64,000 bases of DNA from a bacterium (GCA_024231905.1 JAAEQC010000234.1:1-64000); one strand, 5' to 3'. Shown: positions 15,609 to 26,033, numbered from the stretch's first letter. Translations and numbers: made by a program. The notes: generated from the letters alone by a model not told the origin.

Positions 15609-16583
15609 ATGCGCTACGCGGTACCACTGCTGAAGGACCGGGTCGCCCCCCGCTGCACCATCGCCGAGGGGTTGCTCCTGGTGTCCCTCGACCACAACCG
15701 TGTGGCCGAACGGCGGCAGGTGACGGCCGCCGGCGCGAGCTGGCCCGAACTCATGGCGCAACTGGCGGCCGAACGCGTGGACACGCTGGTGTGTGGAGGG
15801 ATCTCCCGTGACGAGAAGCGACTCCTGCTCGGCCGGAACATCGTCGTCATCGAGAACGTGGCCTGCACCGACGAGGAGATCGTCGCCGCCATCGAGTCGG
15901 GCTCGCTCTATCCGGGATTCGGCTTCGGGCCGGGTGAGTCGGCGGACAGGCCGACGCCGGTGACCGGTCGGCTCGAGGAACCGGAGGAGGGCCCGGACGC
16001 GGCCCTCGATTGCCTGGCCTGCGAAGACCGGGTCTGCCTGCGGGGCGAGGCCTGCGGACCCGGCGCCCGCGAGGAACTCCAGCAGGCTTCTCCCATCTCA
16101 CGCCGCATGGCCGAGGCGGCCCTGGATATCAGCGCCGAGGAGGAGCGCGTTCTCTGCCGTCTTTCGGAACTGATCTACTTCTGTCTGGACATGGGTTTCC
16201 GCCGCCTGGGCGTGGCCTACTGCCGGGACCTGGAGGAGCCGGCGCGGATCCTGACGCGGGTGCTGCGGCGTTTCTTCACCGTGGTTCCCGTGTGCTGCAA
16301 GATCGGCGGCGTCCAGGTGGACGACTACGTGGGCGAGGGCCGTGTGGCCTGCAACCCCGCCGGCCAGGCCCGGGAGTTGAACCGGGCCCGGTGCGACCTG
16401 AATGTGATCGTCGGCCTGTGCATGGGTGTGGACTGTGTGTTCACCAGCCACAGCGACGCGCCGGTCACCACCCTCTTCGTCAAGGACCGCTCGTTGGCCA
16501 ACAACCCCATCGGCGCCCTGTACTCGGACTACTACCTGAAAGAGGCCCTGCAAACGCCGCACAAGCGGATCCAGGTCCGTTGA
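15609..16583 (+). CDS. NifX-like domain fused to DUF1847 cysteine-rich protein
   Basis: A 324-residue protein. Residues 1-100 resemble the NifX/NifB-C dinitrogenase-cofactor-binding fold (start M-R-Y-A-V-P, then R-V-D-T-L-V-C-G-G-I-S). Residues 130-324 match DUF1847, with cysteine groups D-C-L-A-C-E-D-R-V-C near 133-142, P-V-C-C-K, and G-L-C-M-G-V-D-C. Such Cys patterns suggest metal or cluster binding, but the role is unknown. The ATG at 15609 is chosen for an AAGGA box eleven bases upstream; a GTG at 15600 is possible. Confidence 0.8.
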   Translation: MRYAVPLLKDRVAPRCTIAEGLLLVSLDHNRVAERRQVTAAGASWPELMAQLAAERVDTLVCGGISRDEKRLLLGRNIVVIENVACTDEEIVAAIESGSLYPGFGFGPGESADRPTPVTGRLEEPEEGPDAALDCLACEDRVCLRGEACGPGAREELQQASPISRRMAEAALDISAEEERVLCRLSELIYFCLDMGFRRLGVAYCRDLEEPARILTRVLRRFFTVVPVCCKIGGVQVDDYVGEGRVACNPAGQARELNRARCDLNVIVGLCMGVDCVFTSHSDAPVTTLFVKDRSLANNPIGALYSDYYLKEALQTPHKRIQVR

Positions 16584-16629
16584 TGTCCTACCGGCGGCGC
16601 GCAACGCCGCACAGCCCGGAGGCGACGTG

Positions 16630-17202
16630 ATGACCATTCCCAGATTGAACGCGGTGGGCTTCTGCGCCCACTACTCCCAGCAGGGGGACTGGGCCTTCGC
16701 CTATGCCCTGAAGCTGGCGCAGGCCCGGTCGCTGCAGTTGAACGTGTTCCACTTCCTCAGCGATCCCTACGACCCGGACGACGACACGGAGGCCCGGTAC
16801 ACCCGGCGGGAGCTCACCCGGTTGGCCGCGGACAAGGAGCGCGAGCTGCGCCTGTACTACGACGAGCTGGCGGGCGAGTACCTGGAGGTGGGCTTCCGGC
16901 TCTGCTTCGACGACAGTTGGCGCGAGTTGCACCGCTGTCTTGCCGGCCGCGAGTTCCAGCTGCTGGTGCTGGCCAAACCGGAGAACGGGACGCTCTTCGC
17001 CGGGAGATCCATCGAGGGGTTCGCCGCCGACTTCGTTTGCCCCGTGATCCTGGTGGGCCCGGACGGTCCCGAACAGTACAAGCTCAACAACCAGGCCTCG
17101 CTGATCGTGGATCGGCTGGCCATCGAACCGCAACCGTGGGAGACGTTGGGGCAGGGTGCCGGGGCGCCGTCGTTCCCGACCACCCAGCCCGGCGTGAGCT
17201 GA
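16630..17202 (+). CDS. UspA-type stress protein
   Basis: A 190-residue protein with the alpha/beta pattern of universal stress proteins: an A-L-K-L-A-Q helix after strand 1, an F-Q-L-L-V-L-A-K strand, and the ending F-V-C-P-V-I-L-V-G. The classical G-x2-G-x9-G-[ST] ATP loop is degenerate (P-E-N-G-T-L-F-A-G-R-S), so nucleotide binding is uncertain. ATG 16630 has a GGAGG box; a GTG sits at 16627. It lies between the DUF1847 gene and the regulator genes of the same operon. Confidence 0.72.
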   Translation: MTIPRLNAVGFCAHYSQQGDWAFAYALKLAQARSLQLNVFHFLSDPYDPDDDTEARYTRRELTRLAADKERELRLYYDELAGEYLEVGFRLCFDDSWRELHRCLAGREFQLLVLAKPENGTLFAGRSIEGFAADFVCPVILVGPDGPEQYKLNNQASLIVDRLAIEPQPWETLGQGAGAPSFPTTQPGVS

Positions 17203-17215
17203 AGGAAATCCAGGA

Positions 17216-18606
<1,391 letters not shown>

Positions 18607-18610
<4 letters not shown>

Positions 18611-19992
18611 CTCCCGCGCCCGGGGAACTCTCCGCCGAGTTCCTCGAGGAGCACGCCGCCACCATCCTCGATTCGACGGCCGACGGGATCTTCACCGTCG
18701 ATCCCCGGTGGAAGATCACGTCCTTCAACCACGCGGCCGAGCGGATCACGGGCATTCCCCGGGACGAGGCCCTCGGCCGCACCTGCTGCGACGTCTTCCG
18801 GGCCAGTATCTGCGAGGCGGACTGCGCCCTGCGCCGCACCATCGACACCGGTGAGCCCGTGGTGGGCAAGGCCGTCTACATCGTCGACGCCCAGGGCCGG
18901 CGCATTCCCATCAGCATTTCGACCGCCGTCCTGCGCGACGAGCAGGGACGCTTTCGGGGCGGCGTGGAGACCTTCCGCGACCTGACCCTCATCCAGGAAC
19001 TGCGCAAGGAACTGAGCGGCCAGTACAGCTTCGCCGACATCATCGGCAAGAGCCACCGCATGCAGGACCTCTTCGCCGTGCTGCCGCAGATCGCCGTCAG
19101 CGGCAGCACCACCCTCATCGAGGGCGAGACCGGTACGGGCAAGGAGCTCTTCGCCCGGGCGGTCCACTCCCTCAGCTCGCGCCGGTCCGGACCTTTCGTG
19201 GTGGCCAACTGCGCGGCCCTGCCCGAGACCCTCCTGGAGTCGGAGCTCTTCGGCTTCAAGCGCGGCGCCTTCACGGGCGCCCACAAGGACAAGCCCGGTC
19301 GCTTCGCCCTGGCCCGGGGGGGCACGATATTCCTGGACGAAGTGGGCGACATGGCGCCGGCCCTGCAGGTACGCCTGTTGCGGGTCCTGCAGGAGAAGAC
19401 CATCGAACCCCTTGGGGGCACGGGGGTGGAGGAGACCGATGCACGGGTCGTCCTGGCCACCAACCGCTCGCTGGAGGATCTCGTGGCCCGGGGCGAGTTC
19501 CGGGAGGACCTGTTCTACCGCGTCAACGTCGTGCGCCTGGAGTTGCCGCCGCTCAGAGAGCGCCGGGAAGACATTCCCCTGTTGGTGGAGCACTTCGTGG
19601 ACCGCTTCAACCGCCTCCAGGAGAAAGACGTGGGTGGAATCTCGCCCGAGGCCATGGCCCTGCTGGTGGGCCACGACTTCCCGGGCAACGTGCGTGAGCT
19701 GGAGAACCTGGTGGAGCGGGCCTTCGTCCTCAAGCGCGGTGGCGTGATCGAGCCGGCGGATCTGCCGCCGGCATTGCGGCCGGAGGAGGGCGGCGGTGAG
19801 GACGTCGCCTCGGGCCCTCTGAGCCTGCGGGACCTGGAACGCCAGGCCATCGTCGCCGCCCTGGAACGCAATCGGTGGCACCGGTTGGCGGCGGCCGAGG
19901 AACTGGGCATCCACAAGACGACCCTCTTCCGGAAGATCGCCGCCTACGGCATCGAACTGCCCTCGACGGATGGCCGTTCCCACCCGCGGTAG
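18607..19992 (+). CDS. sigma-54 activator with cysteine-bearing PAS domain (second copy)
   Basis: A 461-residue paralogue of the preceding gene, overlapping it by four bases. The PAS domain has the same C-x8-C-x3-C arrangement (C60, C69, C73, plus C61). The AAA+ domain is canonical, with Walker A G-E-T-G-T-G-K-E, the sigma-54-contacting G-A-F-T-G-A loop and Walker B I-F-L-D-E-V-G. A Fis-type helix-turn-helix (A-A-A-E-E-L-G-I-H-K-T-T-L-F-R-K-I) ends it. The pair could form a hetero-oligomer or answer different signals (inference). Confidence 0.9.
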
Positions 19993-20022
19993 AGTCCCAT
20001 CTAGCTACCCTATCGACCTGCG

Positions 20023-20043
20023 ACAGTAGCGTAACGATACTGT
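20023..20043. promoter_or_regulatory. inverted repeat ACAGTA-N9-TACTGT
   Basis: A perfect 6-bp dyad with a nine-base spacer, about 100 bases upstream of the predicted sigma-54 promoter at 20138. Possible activator site. Confidence 0.35.
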
Positions 20044-20137
20044 ATGGGGCCGGAATCTCGTCCCTCGATTCGCGTGAATACTCTATAAGATATTGTCTAA
20101 CAGCTAGTTACGGGGCGGGCCCCGATCGCGGCCCGTC

Positions 20138-20153
20138 GGGTACGCCGCTTGCG
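20138..20153 (+). promoter_or_regulatory. predicted sigma-54 promoter of the NifX/MinD cluster
   Basis: GGGTACG-CCGC-TTGCG has exact GG-N10-GC spacing and resembles the promoter at 15134. The 5' leader to the ATG at 20176 would be only about 12 bases, which is short and lowers confidence. Confidence 0.6.
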
Positions 20154-20175
20154 GTATCCGGGCGAGGTCCATGCC

Positions 20176-20577
20176 ATGAGAGTAGCCATTCCTGTCTGGG
20201 GTTCGAGAGTATCGCCGGTGTTCGACGCGGCGGGCCTGCTGCTGGTCGTGGACTACGCCGGCGACCGGGAGGTTAAGCGCCACCTGGTGGAGCTGCCGAC
20301 AGGTCCGCTCTCCGGACTCGTGAACACGGTGCTGGCCAGTCGGACCGAAGAACTGCTCTGCGGCGCCATCTCGCGCCCGTTACTGGACATGCTCCAGGGA
20401 GAAGGGATCTCCGTGACCCCTTTCCTGGCGGGGGAGGTCGAGTGCCTCCTGGAGGCCCGCCTCGGCGGTCGCTTGGCCGACCCCTGTTACCTCATGCCCG
20501 GCTGTTGCCGGGGCCGCCGCCACCGGCAACGGGGCCGGGGTGGACACCACCGGACCGCTGGAAGGAAAGAACCATGA
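20176..20577 (+). CDS. NifX-like protein with Cys-rich tail
   Basis: A 133-residue protein. Residues 1-95 have the NifX/NifB-C layout (start M-R-V-A-I-P-V-W-G-S-R-V-S-P-V-F-D; E-E-L-L-C-G-A-I-S). This fold binds metallocofactor precursors such as FeMo-co intermediates and the Mo-Cu cluster of the Desulfovibrio orange protein. The C-terminal tail has C-Y-L-M-P-G-C-C and then a basic, low-complexity end. First gene of the cluster; it overlaps the next by four bases. Confidence 0.78.
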   Translation: MRVAIPVWGSRVSPVFDAAGLLLVVDYAGDREVKRHLVELPTGPLSGLVNTVLASRTEELLCGAISRPLLDMLQGEGISVTPFLAGEVECLLEARLGGRLADPCYLMPGCCRGRRHRQRGRGGHHRTAGRKEP

Positions 20578-20936
20578 AGATTGCCGTCACGGCCCAGGGG
20601 CCGACCCTGGAGAGCGACGTGGATCCGCGCTTCGGGCGCACCCAGTGTTTCATCGTGATCGACACGGACAAGGGCACGCATCGGGTCGTGGACAACGCCC
20701 AGAATCTGCAAGCCGCCCAGGGGGCGGGGATCCAGGCGGCCCAGACCATGGTGGACCAGAGTGTTGAGGCCGTACTGACCGGTAACTGCGGTCCCAAGGC
20801 CTTCAAGGTGCTCGGGGCGGCGCGTATTGCCGTCCACGTGGGCGTCAAGGGGACCGTGGCCGAAGCCGTGGCGGAGTTCACGGCCGGGTCGCTGCCGACG
20901 GCGGCAGCCCCCAACGTGGAAGGCCACTGGAGCTAG
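20574..20936 (+). CDS. NifX-like protein close to orange protein (ORP)
   Basis: A 120-residue protein that closely follows the ORP/NifX pattern: D-P-R-F-G-R-T-Q near residue 21, V-V-D-N-A-Q-N-L-Q-A-A-Q-G-A-G-I-Q-A-A-Q mid-protein, then L-T-G-N-C-G-P-K-A-F with one cysteine. ORP of Desulfovibrio binds a Mo-Cu sulfide cluster without covalent attachment; the same is a reasonable guess here. The ATG at 20574 has a strong GGAAGGAAAG box. The downstream ferredoxin-ATPase pair is also typical of ORP operons. Confidence 0.85.
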   Translation: MKIAVTAQGPTLESDVDPRFGRTQCFIVIDTDKGTHRVVDNAQNLQAAQGAGIQAAQTMVDQSVEAVLTGNCGPKAFKVLGAARIAVHVGVKGTVAEAVAEFTAGSLPTAAAPNVEGHWS

Positions 20937-20991
20937 GAATCGGGATGGAAACGATCCAGGCGCCCGCGGGCGCCACGGACGGGAGGTCGAC

Positions 20992-21261
20992 ATGCCAGGC
21001 AGAGACGGAACCGGACCCCTGGGACAGGGGGCGCGCACGGGTTGGGGCACGGGAAATTGCCCTACAGACGAATCGAAGGATAACAAGGATAACAACGACG
21101 GCCAGCCGGGCGATGGCCGCGGAGCGGGCCGTGGAATGGGCGGCGGAAGGGGTCGCGGACGTGGACGTGGACGCGGGCGTGGCGCCGGGCGCGGCGCCGG
21201 CGGGGGGGGAGGCCGCGGTGGTGGCCAAGGCGGCGGACGCGGCTCTGCCGGCGGAAAGTAG
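20992..21261 (+). CDS. Gly/Arg-rich small protein, DUF5320-like
   Basis: An 89-residue protein beginning M-P-G-R-D-G-T-G-P-L-G-Q-G, a start typical of small proteins that accompany NifX genes in anaerobes. Residues 47-89 are almost only Gly and Arg in R-G and R-G-R-G tandem repeats. The ATG at 20992 has a GGGAGG box. A longer open frame on the same strand (20945-21271) is judged a shadow because this frame has the known start motif. Function unknown. Confidence 0.72.
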   Translation: MPGRDGTGPLGQGARTGWGTGNCPTDESKDNKDNNDGQPGDGRGAGRGMGGGRGRGRGRGRGRGAGRGAGGGGGRGGGQGGGRGSAGGK

Positions 21262-21267
21262 CAAGCC

Positions 21268-22125
21268 ATGAACCTGACCATCGCCAGCGGCAAGGGCGGT
21301 ACGGGCAAGACCACGGTTGCGGTCAATCTGGCTGTGGCGGCGACCCGAGAGGGCCGCCGAGTCCAGCTCCTGGACTGCGATGTCGAGGAGCCGAACTGCC
21401 ACCTCTTCCTGGAACCGGAAACGGAGCGACGCCGGGATGCGCTCGTGCCCGTCCCCGAGGTGGAAGAGGCGGCCTGCAACGGATGCGGCGAATGTGCGGC
21501 CATCTGCCGTTACAACGCCCTGGCGGTGGTCGGTTCGAGCGTGATGGTATTCCCCGAGCTCTGCCACGGTTGCGCGGGTTGCTGGCTGGTCTGTCCGGAG
21601 CAGGCCATCACCCGAGGCGAACGCTCCATCGGTGACCTGGTGGAGGCGGATGTGGCCGGGCTACGCCTGGCCTACGGTCGGCTGAACGTGGGAGAAGCCC
21701 TCGTCCCGCCGTTGATCGCCCAGGTCTCGGCCCTACGCGGTGACGCGGACCTGACCATCGTCGATGCGCCGCCGGGCACGTCCTGCTCCGCCATCGCCGC
21801 CCTGAGCGGCAGCGACTACGTGGTACTCGTAACCGAACCCACCCCCTTCGGCCTCAACGATCTCGTGCTGGCCGCGGACGTGGTCCGCCAGCTGGAGCTT
21901 CCCTGCGGCGTGGTGATCAATCGCGCCGGAGCGGGGGACGACCGGGTGCACGACTGGTGCCGCCGGGAGGGCCTGGAGATCCTGCTGGAGATCCCCGACG
22001 ACCGACGGGTGGCCGAAGCCTACGCCCGCGGCGACCTGGTGCTGGATGCCGTGCCCGGGGCGGCGGACCTGTACCGGGACCTGATGCGGACGCTGATGGC
22101 TCGTGCCGTGGAGGGTGCGGCATGA
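21268..22125 (+). CDS. MinD-type ATPase with inserted 2[4Fe-4S] ferredoxin (first copy)
   Basis: A 285-residue P-loop ATPase with a deviant Walker A (S-G-K-G-G-T-G-K-T-T, residues 6-15) and the D-A-P-P-G-T switch. A bacterial ferredoxin insert at about 69-112 carries C-N-G-C-G-E-C-A-A-I-C and C-H-G-C-A-G-C-W-L-V-C-P. Such ATPases resemble Mrp/NBP35-like cluster carriers and occur as adjacent pairs in ORP operons. They probably deliver or insert a metal cluster into NifX-like partners (inference). Overlaps the next gene by four bases. Confidence 0.88.
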   Translation: MNLTIASGKGGTGKTTVAVNLAVAATREGRRVQLLDCDVEEPNCHLFLEPETERRRDALVPVPEVEEAACNGCGECAAICRYNALAVVGSSVMVFPELCHGCAGCWLVCPEQAITRGERSIGDLVEADVAGLRLAYGRLNVGEALVPPLIAQVSALRGDADLTIVDAPPGTSCSAIAALSGSDYVVLVTEPTPFGLNDLVLAADVVRQLELPCGVVINRAGAGDDRVHDWCRREGLEILLEIPDDRRVAEAYARGDLVLDAVPGAADLYRDLMRTLMARAVEGAA

Positions 22126-22997
22126 AGGAACTCGTGGTGTGCAGCGGCAAGGGGGGGACGGGCAAGACCAGCGTCGTGGCGTCCTTGGCGGCTCTCGGCG
22201 GTCGCGTGGTCGTAGCCGACTGCGACGTGGATGCAGCGAACCTGCACTTGGTCCTGGCGCCTAGTGTGGAGCACCGGGAGAACTTCGTGGCGGGCCACCT
22301 GGCCGGGATCCGGTCCAATGACTGCACCGGTTGCGGCGAATGTCTCCGGGTGTGCCAATTCGGGGCGGTGAGCGCCGGCCCAGACGGCGTCTGCCGCATC
22401 GACCCGCTGGCCTGCGAGGGGTGCGGCGTCTGCGTGCATTTCTGTCCGTCGGAGGCCATCGATTTCCCTGAACGGGACTGTGGCGAGTGGTACGTCTCCG
22501 AGTCCCGCCATGGGCCCCTGGTCCACGCCCGCCTCGATCCGGGCGCCGAGAACTCCGGCAAGCTCGTGACGCTGGTGCGCCGTGAGGCCCGGCGCCTGGG
22601 CCAGGAGCAGGATGCAGACCTGCTGCTGGTGGACGGACCGCCGGGCATAGGCTGCGCAGTTATCGCGGCTCTGTCCGGGGCCGACGGCGTATTGGTGGTC
22701 ACCGAGGCCACCAAGTCGGGCCTACACGATATGGAGCGGATGGTCGCCCTGGCCCACCACTTCGGACTGCCGGCCTGGGTGTGCCTGAACAAGGACGACC
22801 TGGACGACCGCATGAGACAGCGAGTCGTTGATTTCTGTGCGGACCATGACGTGCCGCTCCTGGGCACGATCCCCTACGACCCCCAGGTGACGGCGGCCCA
22901 ACTGGCCGGCACTTCGGTGGTCGAGTTCACTGACTCGCCGGCGGCGGCGGCCATACGTCAGGTGTGGTCTCGCGTCCGCGAACAGTTGCAGACCTGA
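22122..22997 (+). CDS. MinD-type ATPase with inserted 2[4Fe-4S] ferredoxin (second copy)
   Basis: A 291-residue paralogue of the previous ATPase with Walker A S-G-K-G-G-T-G-K-T-S and D-G-P-P-G-I. The ferredoxin insert has C-T-G-C-G-E-C-L-R-V-C and C-E-G-C-G-V-C-V-H-F-C-P. The two proteins likely form a heterodimer, as in ORP-type complexes. ATG at 22122, fully coupled to the upstream gene. Confidence 0.88.
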   Translation: MKELVVCSGKGGTGKTSVVASLAALGGRVVVADCDVDAANLHLVLAPSVEHRENFVAGHLAGIRSNDCTGCGECLRVCQFGAVSAGPDGVCRIDPLACEGCGVCVHFCPSEAIDFPERDCGEWYVSESRHGPLVHARLDPGAENSGKLVTLVRREARRLGQEQDADLLLVDGPPGIGCAVIAALSGADGVLVVTEATKSGLHDMERMVALAHHFGLPAWVCLNKDDLDDRMRQRVVDFCADHDVPLLGTIPYDPQVTAAQLAGTSVVEFTDSPAAAAIRQVWSRVREQLQT

Positions 22998-23020
22998 CCC
23001 GAGAACCGGAGGTTCGATCC

Positions 23021-23359
23021 ATGCGCATCGCGATTCCCGTGGCGGCCGGACGCCTGGCCGCCCATTTCGGACACTGCGAGAAGTTCGCCCTGCTGGACGT
23101 GGACCGGGATGCCCGGCGCATCCTGGGCGACGCGGCAGTCGATGCTCCGCCGCACCAGCCGGGCCTGTTGCCCCGCTGGCTGGCCGACCAGGGCGCCGAG
23201 ATGATCATCGCCGGCGGTATGGGCATGAAGGCCCAGGAGCTCTTCGCCCAGCATGGCATCCAGGTCGTCATCGGTGCGCCGTCGGAGGAACCGGCTGCCG
23301 TGGCCCAGTCCTTTCTCGAGGGCTCGCTGCGAACCGGTGAGAACCTCTGCGACCATTGA
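23021..23359 (+). CDS. NifX-like protein
   Basis: A 112-residue protein of the NifX/NifB-C fold: M-R-I-A-I-P-V-A-A-G-R-L-A-A-H-F-G-H-C-E-K-F, with the H-F-G-H metal-ligand motif, and M-I-I-A-G-G-M-G-M-K-A. It is shorter than the ORP-like copy and closest to the stand-alone NifX/NafY-type clade. The ATG at 23021 is selected because it starts the conserved strand and follows a CGGAGG box. Confidence 0.85.
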   Translation: MRIAIPVAAGRLAAHFGHCEKFALLDVDRDARRILGDAAVDAPPHQPGLLPRWLADQGAEMIIAGGMGMKAQELFAQHGIQVVIGAPSEEPAAVAQSFLEGSLRTGENLCDH

Positions 23360-23376
23360 ATTCGGATGGTCGAGGC

Positions 23377-23565
23377 ATGAATAGTGCCGTCGACTGCGGT
23401 GGGGGTGAGCGGCCGGCGCCGGAGTCGCACCACTCCGTCCTGGGGCGCAAGCCGCTCGACCCCTGCCACGACATCTGCGCGGTCTGCGGGTCCGTGAAGG
23501 CCGCGGCGCGGAGCGGGTCCCTGGAGGAGTCCGCCTCGACCGCCGGAACGGAGGCGAGATCATGA
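23377..23565 (+). CDS. small Cys-containing protein
   Basis: A 62-residue soluble protein with one cysteine near the start and the motif D-P-C-H-D-I-C-A-V-C-G around residues 28-38 (C-x3-C-x2-C), suited to bind a metal. The ribosome site is weak (GAGGC), but the stop overlaps the next ATG as ATGA, which supports translation. I do not recognise a family. It probably belongs with the NifX/MinD cluster. Confidence 0.5.
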   Translation: MNSAVDCGGGERPAPESHHSVLGRKPLDPCHDICAVCGSVKAAARSGSLEESASTAGTEARS

Positions 23566-25556
23566 AGCGTCGGCGCTTCGTCCAGCTGTTGGCCGCCGGC
23601 GCCACTCTCGTGGCCGGCTTGGGTCGTGGTCGATGGCCGGCGCGGGCCCTGGCCGCTTCGGCGGACCGCCGCGGCGCGCGCAAGGCCATCTGCCTCGGCC
23701 TGGACGGCATGGACCCGCAGCTCCTCGGCGCCTTCATGGACGAAGGAGCGTTGCCCCACTTTGCCCGACTCGCGGCCCGGGGTGGATTCCGGCCGTGCGG
23801 TACCACGGTACCGCCCCAGTCTCCGGTGGCCTGGTCGACATTCATCACCGGCCAGGACCCGGGCGGCCACGGCATCTTCGACTTCATCCACCGCAACCCC
23901 GGCGACCTGCTGCCCAAACTCTCCCTGGCCGAGGCCCATCCCGCCACGCGTTTCCTGGAACTGGGTGATTGGCGCGTGCCCCGCACCGGCGGCAGCGTCG
24001 AGCTGCTGCGGCACGGCCGGGCGTTCTGGGAGGACCTGGCAGGCGCCGGCATCGACACCACCATCTTCAAGATGCCTTCCAACTATCCGCCGGTGGACTG
24101 CGGCGTCCGCAGCCTCTCGGGCATGGGCACCCCGGACATCGTCGGCACCTACGGCATCTTCAGCTACTACACCGACGATCCCTCGGCGGAACGGGACGTG
24201 GGCGGCGGCCGTATCGTGCCGGTCTCCTTGCGGGGCGGTCGTTTCCGTACCCACGTTGCCGGGCCGCCAAACACCTACCGCAAGGACGCCCCGGTCACAC
24301 GCCAGGAATTCGAAGTCGTGGTCGACCGGGCCAGCCGGGCGGCGTACTTCACGGTGGGGGATGAACGCTTTCTCCTGCAGGAGGGCGAGTGGAGCGACTG
24401 GGTGCCGGTCCGTTTCCCCCTGGTGCCGCACTTGAAGGAGATTACGGGAATCTGTCGTTTCTATCTCATGGAGACCGGACCCTGCCTCCGGCTCTATGTC
24501 ACCCCGGTCCAGATCGATCCCGCGAACCCGGTCATGCCCATCTGCACGCCGGAGGGTTACGCCCGGGAGTTGAGCGAGGAGCTGGGACCCTTCTACACCC
24601 AGGGCCTGCCCGACGATACGAAGGCCTTGGACGAAGGTGTCTTCGGCGACACCGACTACGCAGCCCAGGCGGACCTGGTATTGGCCGAACGCCTGGACCA
24701 GTACCACTACGAACTGGCGCGTTTCCGGAGTCTGGACCGGGGCTTTCTCTTCTTCTACTTCAACAGCCTGGACCAGAACAGCCACATGTTCTGGCGCAGC
24801 ATGGACCCGGCGTCGCCCACCCACCGCGACGCGGACGTTCGTCACGCCGGCCGCATCCGGGAGCTCTATGCGGCCATGGACCGCGTGCTCGGCGAAGCCA
24901 TGGAACTGCTGGACGACGATACGGTGCTCTTCGCCGTCTCCGATCACGGATTCGCGCCCTTCCACCGTGCCGTCAACCTCAACGACTGGCTCCTGGAGAA
25001 CGGCTACCTGGCGCTCCGGTCCGGCACCGCCCCGTCCGACGTGGGCTACCTGGGCGGCATCGACTGGCGGAACACCGTGGCCTACGGACTGGGCATCAAC
25101 GGGCTTTACCTGAACTTGCAGGGACGTGAGCGCCACGGCATCGTCCGATCCGGTCCCGAGCGGGACGATCTCCTGGAGGAACTCGTGGACGGACTCACAG
25201 CCTTGACGGACCCGGCCACGGGCGTCCGTCCTCTCAAGAGGGTGTACCGCGCCGACCAGATCTACGAGGGGCCCCGTCGGGACGAGGCTCCGGACATCGT
25301 CCTGGGCTACCGGCGGGGCTACCGCGGTTCCAATGACTCGGCGCTGGGACGTCTCGCGGGAGCCGTGTTCGCGGACAATCTGAAGAAGTGGAGCGGTGAC
25401 CACTGCATGGCGGCCGAGGAGGTGCCGGGCATCGTCCTGTGCAGCCGTCCCCTGGGCATCGACGATCCGCACCTGCAGGACATGGCGCCCACGTTCCTGC
25501 GCCTGTTCGGCCTGGAGCCGGCGGCGGAGATGCGGGGCCGCGACATCCTGGCGTGA
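23562..25556 (+). CDS. Tat-exported AlkP-superfamily phosphodiesterase/nucleotide pyrophosphatase
   Basis: A 664-residue protein starting M-K-R-R-R-F-V-Q-L-L-A, a twin-arginine leader. The catalytic domain opens with C-L-G-L-D-G-M-D-P and continues with P-P-Q-S-P-V-A-W-S-T-F-I-T-G, where the nucleophile of type I phosphodiesterases lies. Metal ligands are seen in S-D-H-G-F and in the G-D-H-C segment near the end. Tat export suggests a folded metalloenzyme in the periplasm; its substrate is unknown. It overlaps the upstream small Cys-protein gene by four bases. Confidence 0.83.
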   Translation: MKRRRFVQLLAAGATLVAGLGRGRWPARALAASADRRGARKAICLGLDGMDPQLLGAFMDEGALPHFARLAARGGFRPCGTTVPPQSPVAWSTFITGQDPGGHGIFDFIHRNPGDLLPKLSLAEAHPATRFLELGDWRVPRTGGSVELLRHGRAFWEDLAGAGIDTTIFKMPSNYPPVDCGVRSLSGMGTPDIVGTYGIFSYYTDDPSAERDVGGGRIVPVSLRGGRFRTHVAGPPNTYRKDAPVTRQEFEVVVDRASRAAYFTVGDERFLLQEGEWSDWVPVRFPLVPHLKEITGICRFYLMETGPCLRLYVTPVQIDPANPVMPICTPEGYARELSEELGPFYTQGLPDDTKALDEGVFGDTDYAAQADLVLAERLDQYHYELARFRSLDRGFLFFYFNSLDQNSHMFWRSMDPASPTHRDADVRHAGRIRELYAAMDRVLGEAMELLDDDTVLFAVSDHGFAPFHRAVNLNDWLLENGYLALRSGTAPSDVGYLGGIDWRNTVAYGLGINGLYLNLQGRERHGIVRSGPERDDLLEELVDGLTALTDPATGVRPLKRVYRADQIYEGPRRDEAPDIVLGYRRGYRGSNDSALGRLAGAVFADNLKKWSGDHCMAAEEVPGIVLCSRPLGIDDPHLQDMAPTFLRLFGLEPAAEMRGRDILA

Positions 25557-25595
25557 CCCGGTGCAGGACGGCGCCATCCCGGAAGGAAGACGCCC

Positions 25596-26033
25596 ATGAA
25601 GAGGATCGGGATCATCATCTGCGACCGGTATGGCAGCTGCGCCGGCGGCAAGTGCCTGCGGGCTCTGCGCGAGCGGGTCGGCGCCTTCGCGCGCTATGCC
25701 GACGAGGAAGTGGAACTCGTGGGCTACACGTCCTGCGGCGGTTGCCCGGGAGGCAACGTGGAGTACGCGCCCGGGGAGATGCAGAAGAACGGCGCCGATG
25801 TGGTCCATCTGGCCACGGGGCTGGTGGTGGGATATCCGCCCTGCCCCCAACTGGGGGCCTTCCGGAAGTTCATCCCGGCCAAGTACGGTCTGGAAGTCGT
25901 CCTGGGGACGCACCCCGTGCCGCGGAGCTACTTCGAGACTCACGGGGAGCTGGGCACCTGGAGCGAGGGTCGGCGGCAGGGTGATCTGTTGCCGCTGCTG
26001 GCGGACGAGGAGACGCGCCTGGCTTACGACTGA
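25596..26033 (+). CDS. CGGC domain protein
   Basis: A 145-residue protein with the signature Y-T-S-C-G-G-C-P-G-G-N (C46-G-G-C49), preceded by C-D-R-Y-G-S-C-A-G-G-K-C, and later Y-P-P-C-P. This is the CGGC domain of anaerobic bacteria and archaea, thought to bind metal or take part in redox chemistry; no reaction is established. The ATG at 25596 follows GGAAGGAAG. It is the last gene of the cluster. Confidence 0.85.
   Translation: MKRIGIIICDRYGSCAGGKCLRALRERVGAFARYADEEVELVGYTSCGGCPGGNVEYAPGEMQKNGADVVHLATGLVVGYPPCPQLGAFRKFIPAKYGLEVVLGTHPVPRSYFETHGELGTWSEGRRQGDLLPLLADEETRLAYD

Noticed and set aside
20945..21271. 108-codon frame overlapping the Gly/Arg-rich gene
   Set aside because: The alternative frame at 20992 has the known M-P-G-x-D-G-T-G-P start and a good ribosome site.
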